Below are positions 6,985 to 14,363 of a DNA stretch of 15,285 nt, piece after piece. Source of the DNA: Chloroflexota bacterium (GTDB taxonomy: Bacteria; Chloroflexota; Dormibacteria; CF-121); the NCBI GenBank assembly GCA_005881235.1, contig VBEQ01000243.1:1-15285 (forward strand). Direction: 5' to 3'. Position numbers and translations under genes: made by a program. The notes beneath the pieces were generated by a model. That model was given only the letters and a program-made list of their open reading frames with translations, was not told the DNA's origin and ran no database searches. The number at the start of each line of letters is the position of its first letter. Within the stretch, counting starts at the first letter, position 1.

Positions 6985-7013
6985 AGCCTAGATCACTTCG
7001 TGCAGGGCGTCAA
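6985..7013 (-). promoter_or_regulatory. Promoter of the zinc-ribbon / hydrolase–cyclase unit
   Basis: On the minus strand, -35 TTGACG (7013-7008) and -10 TAGGCT (6990-6985) are separated by exactly 17 bases. The -35 matches five of six consensus bases and the -10 matches three. Transcription would start near 6978, just before the GAGGGA ribosome site of the GTG at 6966. This is the clearest housekeeping-type promoter in the window. Confidence 0.6.
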
Positions 7014-7030
7014 GGCAATCAGCCTTTGCT

Positions 7031-7321
7031 CTAGGAGCGCTTGCGGTCGGTGCCCGGCAGCGACTTCGAGCGCGACACCACGGACAACACGAAGATGATC
7101 GCGGCAGCACCCAGGATCGCGGTGAGGATTGGCACGCCACCGGCGGTCATGTCGCCCGGGATTCTCCAGCGAAACATCTCGACGAGAAGCCAGGAGCCGA
7201 GGAGGGCGCCAAAGATCGCACCGACCAGGCCATAGGGCAACCGGCCCTGCGTCATCCGCTCGGCGACAAAACCGCAGACCGCCGCGATCAGCAGGAGCAC
7301 GACCAGGTTCTCAAGGTTCAT
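7031..7321 (-). CDS. GlsB/YeaQ/YmgE-family small membrane protein
   Basis: This 96-residue membrane protein has three predicted helices at about 5-23, 32-50 and 63-83. It carries the glycine-rich pattern of the transglycosylase-associated (GlsB/YeaQ/YmgE) family: GFVAERM after helix 1 and YGLVGAIFGALLGSWL in helix 2. A short basic tail (SRSKSLPGTDRKRS) faces the cytoplasm. The start is ATG at 7321, with GGAGG 7 bases upstream. Family members are commonly stress-induced; their biochemical role is unknown. It lies head to head with the second cyclase gene and upstream of the zinc-ribbon gene, which has its own promoter just past this stop. Confidence 0.87.
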   Translation of the reverse strand: MNLENLVVLLLIAAVCGFVAERMTQGRLPYGLVGAIFGALLGSWLLVEMFRWRIPGDMTAGGVPILTAILGAAAIIFVLSVVSRSKSLPGTDRKRS

Positions 7322-7430
7322 TCAAACGCCTCCACCCCGAGTAACCGCTGAGCTCGATGCCTCCTGTTGCCGGCGACCCGCTTCCACCGAATTGCGGCGG
7401 CGCCGCGACCGGCTCGTTACCGGCGCGATC

Positions 7431-8612
7431 ATGGCGATAATCAGGGACATGCCCGAGCTCGGCCGCAAGGCCCGTGCCCAGTTGCCGGACAGCGCCTTCG
7501 CCTATATCGATTCCAGCGGCCGTCGGCGCCTGCCGATCAACGACGAGGCTCACGTGCGCAACGCCCTCGCGCGCTTCAATCAGGTCCGTTTCGAGGATGA
7601 AGCGACGCGAGACCGGGCGAGGACGCGGCTACTGAGAGCTGCCAAGAAGTACGGCATCGTGCCGCTTGGCTTCATGACCGGCCAGTTGCGCTCGCAGAGC
7701 CGGCAGGCCGCCGCCGGTAAGGCGGTCATCGAACTCGGCGGACTGGGGATGCCGGAGCAGCTCGAAACGCGGTTGCGGACGGTTCTCGGTGACCCGACGC
7801 TCTCGGTCCTCTACTGGTCCGAGTCCGTGGCCGCCTATCTCGACGGCGAGGGTCAGGCCGTGGCTCTTCCGGGGGAGGGTGCCGATCGCGCGGTTACCCT
7901 GCTCCCGCGCCGTGGCCAGCCGATGACGGCCCTGGTTCACGACCGCGCCGTTCTCGCCGACCCAGACCTCGCGAGGTCGGTGACGGCGGCGGTGACCCTC
8001 GCCATCGAGAACCAATGGATGCACAGTGAGATCCAGGCTCGGGCCGGTGAGGTCCGCACCCTGCCGACGGGGACCGTGACCTTTCTCTTCACCGACATCG
8101 AGGACTCGACCGGTCTGGTCGGGCGCCTTGGCGACGGATACGCGCGATTCCTGGCTGATGTTCGACGCCTGCTACGGGCGACGATCAACGAGCATGGCGG
8201 CCGAGAAGTCGATACCCAGGCCGACGAGATGTTCGCCGTCTTCGAGCAGGCGCGGTCCGGACTTGACGCGGCGCTCACCATCCAGCGGAAGGTTCGCGCC
8301 CGGGCGTGGCCGCAAGGCGTAGCGGTCCGAATTCGGATCGGCCTTCACACTGGCCGCCCGACCCTGACCGACTCGGGATACCTCGGCCTTGCTGTCCACG
8401 TCGCCGCGCGGATTTCCTTTGCGAGCCACGGCGGCCAGATCCTCGTTTCCGGCGCGGTCCGCGAGGCGGTTGCCGGCTCTGAGCCGGCGGGCGTGAGCTT
8501 CAGAGACCTCGGTCTGCATCAGTTCCATGGCTTGCCTTCGCCGGAGGCGCTTTTCCAGGTCGAGGCCGCGGACCTTCCTAGCGAGTTCCCCCCGCCGAGA
8601 ACATTCGTCTGA
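7431..8612 (+). CDS. Multi-domain protein with DUF6582-like, GAF-like and class III cyclase domains
   Basis: This 393-residue predicted cytoplasmic signalling protein has three parts. Residues 18-85 (FAYIDSSGRRRLPINDEAHV, then ARFNQV and AAKKYGI) form a small module like DUF6582. Residues 105-205 resemble the degenerate GAF-like sensor found ahead of some actinobacterial histidine kinases (LGDPTLSVLYW, AVTLLPRRGQPMTALVHD, LAIEN). Residues 212-345 form a class III cyclase fold (FLFTDIEDST, IGLHTG, AVHVAARI). Metal aspartates D222 and D265 are kept, but the G before D265 is A. The purine-contacting lysine position is D261, the partner aspartate position is G316, and the usual asparagine is H323. 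I chose ATG at 7431 as the first ATG giving the whole first module; TTG 7392 and ATG 7449 are alternatives, and none has a good ribosome site. Whether it makes a cyclic nucleotide is uncertain. Confidence 0.85.
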   Translation: MAIIRDMPELGRKARAQLPDSAFAYIDSSGRRRLPINDEAHVRNALARFNQVRFEDEATRDRARTRLLRAAKKYGIVPLGFMTGQLRSQSRQAAAGKAVIELGGLGMPEQLETRLRTVLGDPTLSVLYWSESVAAYLDGEGQAVALPGEGADRAVTLLPRRGQPMTALVHDRAVLADPDLARSVTAAVTLAIENQWMHSEIQARAGEVRTLPTGTVTFLFTDIEDSTGLVGRLGDGYARFLADVRRLLRATINEHGGREVDTQADEMFAVFEQARSGLDAALTIQRKVRARAWPQGVAVRIRIGLHTGRPTLTDSGYLGLAVHVAARISFASHGGQILVSGAVREAVAGSEPAGVSFRDLGLHQFHGLPSPEALFQVEAADLPSEFPPPRTFV

Positions 8613-8637
8613 TCGCCCGTGGATTCCTAACGTCGAC

Positions 8638-9390
8638 TCAGTGCGAGCCCGAAGCCTGCCAGTGGGCGGCGATCCGCTCTGCCGATAACGCGGCCGAGTA
8701 GATCGCGACATTGGCGAGCGACGCATCCGCGAACAGGCCGTCCATGCGGCGCCCGATGAACAACGGATCGGAGGTTTGCTTGGGGACGGCGGTCACCTTG
8801 AGCGTGCCGTCGAGCTTGCCGTTGAGGTAGATCTTCGCGGTGGCGCCGTCGTAGGTCGCGACGACGTAGTACCAGGTATTGAGCGCCAGCGTCGAGTTCG
8901 AGAGGACCGCCGGTGCACCGTCGGACGTCACCCGAAATTCAAGCTCACCATTGTGGTGGCTGTTCAGCACCTGGAACCAGCTGCTGCCGGCACCGCCTCC
9001 CGGCTCGACGTTCTTGGCGACGTACACCCCGTACTCGGTGTCGGTGTGTTTCTTGATCCACATCTCGATCGTCACCGTGTTGACCTGCAAGCTGGGTGAG
9101 TTCATGACGCTGGCGGCTCCGCTCTGGCCGTCGAAGGCAACCGCGCCTCCGGCGAGGGCACCGGGTTGCCCGAGCGTGTAAATCCCGACATAGCGACCCT
9201 GGTTGGCGTTGCCCGACGCATCGGCCATGGTGCTGCCGGTCGTTTCATCCATCCGCCAGTAGGCGACGGGGTGATCGGCGAGCACCGTGGCGCTGTAGGT
9301 CTTGGCCGTTGCCGCCGTCGACGCCGCCGTCGCGTTCCCGCACGAAGACATGACGGCCGCGACCGCCAGAAGAAGAAGCTCCCTCCTCAC
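8638..9390 (-). CDS. Secreted LamG/concanavalin A-like domain protein
   Basis: This 250-residue exported protein has a short basic start, a hydrophobic core LLLLAVAAVM, then S-S-C17. The C17 position fits an atypical lipobox, so it is either a lipoprotein or cut later near residue 23. Residues 40-245 form one LamG (ConA-like jellyroll) domain: VAYWRMDETTG, GGAVAFDGQSG, TVTIEMWIK, WYYVVATYDG, AKIYLNGKLDG and the closing YSAALSAERIAAHW. Such domains bind carbohydrate or form structural parts of surface proteins; no catalytic domain is attached. The start is GTG at 9390. No normal ribosome site precedes it, and a strong GAGGAGGGAG lies just inside the gene, so the start is somewhat uncertain. 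It converges on the cyclase gene (25-base gap) and diverges from the glycosylase gene. Confidence 0.87.
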   Translation of the reverse strand: MRRELLLLAVAAVMSSCGNATAASTAATAKTYSATVLADHPVAYWRMDETTGSTMADASGNANQGRYVGIYTLGQPGALAGGAVAFDGQSGAASVMNSPSLQVNTVTIEMWIKKHTDTEYGVYVAKNVEPGGGAGSSWFQVLNSHHNGELEFRVTSDGAPAVLSNSTLALNTWYYVVATYDGATAKIYLNGKLDGTLKVTAVPKQTSDPLFIGRRMDGLFADASLANVAIYSAALSAERIAAHWQASGSH

Positions 9391-9447
9391 ACCTATTCAA
9401 ACGAGGATCGTGGTGGCGCCTTGCAACCCGGATCGTAAGGTTGCTGC

Positions 9448-10089
9448 GTGAGCCTGGCGCGACTTCATCGTGAGATCCTCGGCTGCACCCGCTGCGTCGA
9501 GGCGGGTTACCTGCCACGGGCCGCCCCGGTCTTGAGCGGGTACCCGGACAACCGCATCATGTTGATCGGCCAGGCGCCCGGCGCCGTCGAGGCGGTTCGC
9601 CGGTTGCCCTTCCAGGGCCGGTCGAGAAACGTCCTCATGGGCTGGTTGATCCGCGCCGGTTTTTCGTCGGAGGCGCAGGTGCGGCGCCAGGTTTACATGA
9701 CGTCGATTACCAAGTGCTTCCCTGGCAAGGGTACCGGCGGAGGAGACCGGCGGCCCGGCCGCGCTGAGGTCGACCTCTGCCGCTCGCACCTCGATCGCCA
9801 GCTGGCACTGATCAAGCCCGAGCTTCTGATCCTGGTGGGCGGCCTGGCCCACGAACGCTTCCTGCCAGCTCGCCCGCTCGACGCCTTGGTCGGCCGGCTC
9901 TTCGACCTGTCCGGTCAGGAGGTCACAAGCGGCACTCACATCCGGCCGCTGCTGGTTCCGCTGCCGCACCCCTCTGGGGCGAGTCGCTGGCTCAATGCGG
10001 TCGAAAACCGGCGATTGCTGGACCGTGCACTGCGACGCCTCCGCCCGATAGCCCGGAGTTTGCTTGACGCTCAATTGGTGGGCGCCTAA
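9448..10089 (+). CDS. Uracil-DNA glycosylase superfamily protein, Fe-S type
   Basis: This 213-residue protein looks like the family 4/5 uracil-DNA glycosylases (COG1573), which remove uracil from DNA in base-excision repair. Four cysteines, C13 and C16 (CTRC), C90 (TKCFPGK) and C111 (DLCRSH), match the 4Fe-4S ligand pattern. Motif 1 is GQAPGAVE (41-48) where family 4 has GEAPG and an E-D pair. Motif 2 is PHPSGASR (173-180). It departs from both classic families, so subfamily and substrate range (uracil, hypoxanthine or other) are open. The start is GTG at 9448, with AAGG 8 bases upstream. A deoxyribosyltransferase-like gene follows after 14 bases, probably on the same transcript, and the convergent operon encodes a helicase and a HEAT protein. 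Confidence 0.88.
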   Translation: MSLARLHREILGCTRCVEAGYLPRAAPVLSGYPDNRIMLIGQAPGAVEAVRRLPFQGRSRNVLMGWLIRAGFSSEAQVRRQVYMTSITKCFPGKGTGGGDRRPGRAEVDLCRSHLDRQLALIKPELLILVGGLAHERFLPARPLDALVGRLFDLSGQEVTSGTHIRPLLVPLPHPSGASRWLNAVENRRLLDRALRRLRPIARSLLDAQLVGA

Positions 10090-10103
10090 ACTTCCCGACA
10101 ACA

Positions 10104-10628
10104 ATGTCGCGAGATCCGGAACGCGATGCCGTCGAGCCCGAGAAGGCGCCGCCGGTCCCGCGGACGGCACCGGATGAACCCCCCGCCGCCGGCAAATCGG
10201 CCGAGGCCATCCTCGCCTCCATCTTCGCTCCGGTGGCGGAGGCCAGTCCGCTGGAACAGCTGGAACAAACGATCCGCCACCCGAAGAAGCTCATCTACAT
10301 CGCCATGTCGAACCGCAACTTCTACTGGCGGATGCACGTCTCGAAGCTGGTCCTCGATGAAGGCTACGTGCCCATCAACCCCTTCATGCTCTTCGATTAC
10401 TACCTGCTGCACACAGTGCCCAAGCAACTGGTGCGCGAGGCGATCAACAACCTGCTCTCGCGTTGTGACGAGGTTTGGGTCTTCGGCACGATGAGCCTGG
10501 GTGTCAAAGTCCAGCTCGGTATCGCGAAGCGACTCAAGAAACCGTTGCGCTTCTACGACATCGCGGACCTACCGGAGCAGGTCTACCGCATCTCCGAGAA
10601 ACTCGCCCAGGAAGAGGGGCGCGACTGA
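10104..10628 (+). CDS. Nucleoside 2-deoxyribosyltransferase-like domain protein
   Basis: This 174-residue protein has two parts. Residues 1-57 are a Pro/Glu/Ala-rich, probably disordered leader. Residues 58-155 form a compact Rossmann-like domain: KKLIYIAMSNRNFYWRM, then EGYVPINPFMLFDYY and CDEVWVFG (121-128). This is the layout of the nucleoside 2-deoxyribosyltransferase-like and DUF4406 group, where the final acidic D-E-x-W is typical. The catalytic glutamate of true transferases cannot be assigned with confidence, so the reaction is unknown. The start is ATG at 10104, the first in frame; no strong ribosome site precedes it, and the glycosylase stop is 14 bases upstream, which suggests coupling. 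It ends six bases before the convergent helicase gene. Confidence 0.65.
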   Translation: MSRDPERDAVEPEKAPPVPRTAPDEPPAAGKSAEAILASIFAPVAEASPLEQLEQTIRHPKKLIYIAMSNRNFYWRMHVSKLVLDEGYVPINPFMLFDYYLLHTVPKQLVREAINNLLSRCDEVWVFGTMSLGVKVQLGIAKRLKKPLRFYDIADLPEQVYRISEKLAQEEGRD

Positions 10629-10634
10629 CACACG

Positions 10635-13034
10635 TCAGATCCGGGTGATCAGATCGCGCTCGAGGCTCTCGCGGGCCTTGAGCACGAGCTTGCGCAGCGC
10701 GGGCCGCTCGGTGACCGCCCACTCGACCTGGCGCAGCGCGCTGTAGAGGCCCTTGAGGGCCTTGACCGCATCCCCCAGCTCGACATCGGTCGGCGCCTGC
10801 ATCTCGGTTAGTGGGGTGCCGCTGCACCAGTCGTAGGTGAAGTTGACGTAATCCGACGAGAGCGGTCGGAAGTTCTCTTCGCCGCGTTCCTTCTCCCGCG
10901 CGGAGAACCGGTAATAGATGATGCGGAGTCGCTTCTGCGCGAGCGCGATCCCACCGGTCGGGAGGCGCCGGCGCGGCCGCGGGCGATCGCGATTGCGGTC
11001 CTCGGCCGTGACCATCACCAGGGAGGCCGCCAGCTCGGCCGGCGTCAACTCTTCGAGCCAGCCGTCGGCAATGGCCTGCGTGATGATCAGGCTGTTCTCG
11101 CCATAAATCCGAGAGGCGAGGAGGCCTTTCTCGGTTGGGACCGCTCCCTCAAGGAAGTCGAGTTCGGCCAGCACACCGCGCAGTGCGTGCATCCGCCGGC
11201 GGTATTCTCCCTGGCTCCGTTCGGCGTCCTGCTCCGAGGCGCGGATCCGTGTTTGTAGCTCTTTCACCTCCGCCTGGTGCGCCCGATGCTCGGCATTAAA
11301 GGGGCACTTCCGGCAGGGAAGCTGGTTGAGTTTGTGTTGCCAGGTCTGCAACTCCTCCTTGAGCTGCGCGAGCGCGCGCCCGCCGGCCTCGCGCGTCGAA
11401 CCTCCGCGACGTCGCCGGCCGCGGTGCCAGTGCTCCCGCCGCAACCGTCGCATCCGGACCCGGAGGGAGCCGATTTCCTCCTCGGCCTGCGTAAAGGCGC
11501 TGAAGGTGGACTCGGTGCAACACGGCTCCCCCTCGGCGTGGAAGCGGCTGGCGACCACATCGGCAAGACGCTGGCGTAGATTTGCCAGCCGGTCGTCGAG
11601 TCCGCGGCGGGCCACCACTTTCTGGTACTGGCCGAAGGAGCGCTCCATCAGCAGGTCGACATCTTCCGGCGGGTGGTAGCGGAGCAGGTTGAGCGCCATG
11701 TTGTAGGTGGGGGCGAATTTGCTTTCCACCGTCATCTCTTCGCCGGTAGCCGCCTCGTAGACCGTGCCGATGTCGATGTCGGGCTCCTTGAGGATCACGC
11801 CATGGCCGATGGGATCGATCCCTCGGCGCCCCGCCCGGCCCATCAACTGCGTCAACTCGCCGGAGGTCAGCGGCGCGAAGTCGCGGCCGTCGAATTTCGT
11901 AAAGGACGAGACCACGCAGGCTCGCGCCGGCATGTGGATGCCCAGCGAGAGGGTCTCGGTGGCGAAGACGACCTTGATCAGGCCACGCTGGAAGAGCTCT
12001 TCGACGAGCTCCTTGAGATAGGGGAGGAGACCGGCATGGTGCATCGCCAACCCCCGCCGGAGCGTTTCCCCATCGAGGAGATTGCGATAAAGCTCGGCTT
12101 CATCGGCATCCTCGATCTGCGCCAAACGAGCGCTGACCGCCGCGTCGATCTGCGCTTTTTCCGCGCCGCTGGTCAGGTCGAAACCGTGCACCGCGCAGCG
12201 TGCTAGCGCCTCGCGGCAGCCGCGCCGCGAAAAGATGAAGTAGATCGCCGGCAGGAATTCGCGGTGCCGAAGACGCTCGACCACGGGGAGGAGGTCATTC
12301 TCCGGTGGGCGTCGCAACTGGGAGAGCCGGTAGTCGGTCGCTGTCTCCGCCTGGGCCCGCTGGCGCGTTTCACGTGGGATGCCACCCTGCTCGTCGAGCA
12401 GGGGGTAGAACTCGTTGCGCATCGCCAGCCAGATCCGAAGCTCGACCGGACGCTTGGTGACGCTCACGGTGGCGATGTCGCCGCGCTGCAGGCTCATCCA
12501 CTCCGCGACTTCCTGGAAGTTGCTGATGGTCGCGGAGAGGCCGACGAACTTGATGTGCGGCGGCGCCTGGATGATGATCTCCTCCCAGACCGCGCCGCGC
12601 GGGAAGTCATCGATGTAATGGACTTCGTCGAGGATGACGTAGCGGACCTGCTCGAGCCGCCGCGGGTCCTCATAAATGAGGTTGCGCAGGATCTCCGTCG
12701 TCATGACGACGACAGGGGCCCCGGGGTTGATGGTGTTCTCGCCGGTGACGAGGCCAACGTAACCCTCGCCATGGAGCCGCTGGTAGTCGCGATATTTCTG
12801 GTTGGACAGCGCTTTCAACGGAGTCGTGTAAATCGTGCGCGCACTGGTCTCGAGGCCACGAAAGACGGCGTAATCCGCGATGACGGTCTTGCCTGAGCTC
12901 GTCGGTGCCGAGACCAGTACGCCCTGGTGCGCCTCCAGCTTTTCGATGGCCTCCACCTGGAAGGGATCGAGCGGCCAGGGCAGCGTTGCCTGAAACGCGT
13001 CGATCAACGACTGAGGCGCAACGGCTTCACTCAA
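10635..13034 (-). CDS. HelY/Mtr4-like Ski2-family DExH RNA helicase
   Basis: This is a large ATP-dependent helicase of 799 residues, of the Ski2/Mtr4/HelY group that unwinds structured RNA. Motifs in order: Walker A APTSSGKT (43-50), TTPLKAL (70-76), Walker B DEVH (136-139), SAT (167-169), the second RecA domain with MHHAGLLP and FATETLSLGIHMPAR (358-371), and motif VI QLMGRAGRRGID (396-407). From about 510 to 625 there is a charged coiled-coil and Arg-rich insertion (REHWHRGRRRRGG), containing C505, C506, C574 and C577 (CRKCPF). A C-terminal DSHCT-like helical domain follows. HelY proteins are usually near 900 residues, so this is slightly short. The start is TTG at 13034; an in-frame TAG lies 21 bases upstream, so no longer form exists. 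The gene is third in an operon after ylxP and the HEAT gene, 40 bases downstream. Confidence 0.92.
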   Translation of the reverse strand: MSEAVAPQSLIDAFQATLPWPLDPFQVEAIEKLEAHQGVLVSAPTSSGKTVIADYAVFRGLETSARTIYTTPLKALSNQKYRDYQRLHGEGYVGLVTGENTINPGAPVVVMTTEILRNLIYEDPRRLEQVRYVILDEVHYIDDFPRGAVWEEIIIQAPPHIKFVGLSATISNFQEVAEWMSLQRGDIATVSVTKRPVELRIWLAMRNEFYPLLDEQGGIPRETRQRAQAETATDYRLSQLRRPPENDLLPVVERLRHREFLPAIYFIFSRRGCREALARCAVHGFDLTSGAEKAQIDAAVSARLAQIEDADEAELYRNLLDGETLRRGLAMHHAGLLPYLKELVEELFQRGLIKVVFATETLSLGIHMPARACVVSSFTKFDGRDFAPLTSGELTQLMGRAGRRGIDPIGHGVILKEPDIDIGTVYEAATGEEMTVESKFAPTYNMALNLLRYHPPEDVDLLMERSFGQYQKVVARRGLDDRLANLRQRLADVVASRFHAEGEPCCTESTFSAFTQAEEEIGSLRVRMRRLRREHWHRGRRRRGGSTREAGGRALAQLKEELQTWQHKLNQLPCRKCPFNAEHRAHQAEVKELQTRIRASEQDAERSQGEYRRRMHALRGVLAELDFLEGAVPTEKGLLASRIYGENSLIITQAIADGWLEELTPAELAASLVMVTAEDRNRDRPRPRRRLPTGGIALAQKRLRIIYYRFSAREKERGEENFRPLSSDYVNFTYDWCSGTPLTEMQAPTDVELGDAVKALKGLYSALRQVEWAVTERPALRKLVLKARESLERDLITRI

Positions 13035-13074
13035 GGGCTCAAACCCATACTAGGTGGCCCTGCGGCGCCGGAGG

Positions 13075-14001
13075 TTAGCGCTTCTTGAGCGGGCCGACCA
13101 GCTCAGCCGTGGCGGCGCGGTCGCGATCCTTTAGCCAGCGCAAGCGGGTCTCTTCCACCTCGTCGGTGTAGCGCTGCCGGGAGCGGCGCATCGCCTTTGC
13201 GACGGCGTTGCGGACGAGCGGCTCGGGCCCTTTCGCCAGCCGCTCCAGGATCGATTTCGCGGCCGGCCAGTGGAATGAACCGATCGCGCTCGAGAACGCC
13301 ATGGCGACATTCCAGCGGACGATCTGATCACGGTCGCGCGACCATTCGCGCAGGGACTTGAGCGTCTCTTTCGGGTCAACGCGCAAGAGGCCGTCGCCGA
13401 TGGCGGACTGACCGAGGTTGCGGCGGACGTAAGGCTCCTCGTCCCGCAGGAGCGGCTGGAGCAGCGCCAGCAGGTCCGGGACTCGCTCCGGCTTGTCGCG
13501 GCGCGCCGCGTACTTCACGGCCTGCACCACGGAGCGCCGGAGATTCTCGGAGCGGGACGAGCGTAGCTCCTCCAGACGTCCGCGAATCCGGACGAAGTCG
13601 CGGTCGAGCAGCGTCCCGAGCAGCCCGCCGGCCGCCTCGCGCACTTCCCAATGGGGATCGTCGGCGAGCGTCTCCGCGGTTCGCAGTACGCCCTCCGGGT
13701 CCTCGGGATAGCGGCTCGCGAGCAGCAAGCAGGCGACCTGGCGGCCGCTTGGAGATGGCGAGGTCGCGAGCGCGTCGATCCAACGGGCGACCCGCCCCGT
13801 CTGTGGTGCCAGTGCGGTGGCCAGCCGTTCTCCGACCTGCTGGCGCAGGGAAGCCGGGCTTCCGGGACGCCCATGGTGGAGCTGGCCGTCGAGTGCGGAG
13901 ACGACCCCGCCTGGATCATCCCGCGCCAGTGCGGCGAGAATGGCGGAGAGGGGGCCTTCCTCGACGCTGCCGACCTCGTCGGCTCTGACCGCGGGGCTCA
14001 T
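13075..14001 (-). CDS. HEAT-repeat protein, possibly AlkD-like DNA alkylation-repair fold
   Basis: This 308-residue soluble protein is built of two-helix HEAT-like repeats from about residue 45 to 290. Examples are DDPHWEVREAAGGLL (near 113-128), SENLRRSVVQAVKYAAR, DEEPYVRRNLGQSAI, DQIVRWNVAMAF and PLVRNAVAKAMRR. The repeated W-x-V-R and V-R-R helices resemble the AlkD/AlkC superfamily that recognises alkylated bases, but the AlkD catalytic Asp/Trp set cannot be placed with certainty. A protein-protein scaffold is equally possible. The start is ATG at 14001; it overlaps the stop of ylxP by four bases (ATGA), so translation is coupled. The helicase gene follows after 33 to 73 bases depending on its start. 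Confidence 0.7.
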   Translation of the reverse strand: MSPAVRADEVGSVEEGPLSAILAALARDDPGGVVSALDGQLHHGRPGSPASLRQQVGERLATALAPQTGRVARWIDALATSPSPSGRQVACLLLASRYPEDPEGVLRTAETLADDPHWEVREAAGGLLGTLLDRDFVRIRGRLEELRSSRSENLRRSVVQAVKYAARRDKPERVPDLLALLQPLLRDEEPYVRRNLGQSAIGDGLLRVDPKETLKSLREWSRDRDQIVRWNVAMAFSSAIGSFHWPAAKSILERLAKGPEPLVRNAVAKAMRRSRQRYTDEVEETRLRWLKDRDRAATAELVGPLKKR

Positions 14002-14288
14002 GTCCTGAGAATCTCGATGTGGTGCTGGTGCAGGACGGCTCCTCCATTGTGATCCTCGACGAAGTCGACGATCTTGCTCAGCATCGCGTTGGCATGCCGG
14101 CTATCGTTGCTAACGCAGGTTACCCCGATTGCCAGCGATTGCCAGCGATCCAGGTCCGCCACCTCGGCGACCGACACGTTGAAGCGGCCGCGGAGTTGTT
14201 GCACCAAGGAACGGCTCACCTGGCGTTTTCCCTTGAGGCTGTGATTTTCCGGCAACTGGAAGATGAGCTCGCAGGTGCCCACAACCAT
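13998..14288 (-). CDS. ylxP: DUF503 family protein (YlxP)
   Basis: This 96-residue cytoplasmic protein of the DUF503 family is known as YlxP in Firmicutes, where it sits near rbfA and infB. The match covers the full length: GTCELIFQLPENHSLKGKRQV, RGRFNVSVAEV, DRWQSLAIGVTCVSNDSRHANAMLSKIVDF. Family members are small ferredoxin-like alpha/beta proteins, suspected of RNA or ribosome-linked roles but without a proven activity. The start is ATG at 14288, with GGGA 5 bases upstream. Here it is the first gene of an operon with the HEAT protein and helicase rather than with ribosome-maturation genes, and it overlaps the next gene by ATGA. Confidence 0.9.
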   Translation of the reverse strand: MVVGTCELIFQLPENHSLKGKRQVSRSLVQQLRGRFNVSVAEVADLDRWQSLAIGVTCVSNDSRHANAMLSKIVDFVEDHNGGAVLHQHHIEILRT

Positions 14289-14363
14289 CTTTGTCCCATA
14301 AGGATACGTAACAACTCACCAAAGACCTATGGCAAGCTTCCAAAGTTCTCTTATAGTGGCGGC
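14289..14363. promoter_or_regulatory. Divergent promoter region with a -10 box on the plus strand
   Basis: This AT-rich 75-bp stretch separates ylxP (leftward) from the acyl-CoA synthetase (rightward). A plus-strand -10 box TATAGT (14352-14357) ends 6 bases before the synthetase ATG at 14364, so the transcript would start at or next to the start codon. The same bases read TATAAG on the minus strand (14355-14350), so the two promoters may share a -10 element. No clear -35 box is seen for either direction. Confidence 0.5.

Noticed and set aside
12264..12896. Plus-strand open frame inside the helicase gene
   Set aside because: Antisense to helicase motifs I-III; no domain or ribosome site of its own.
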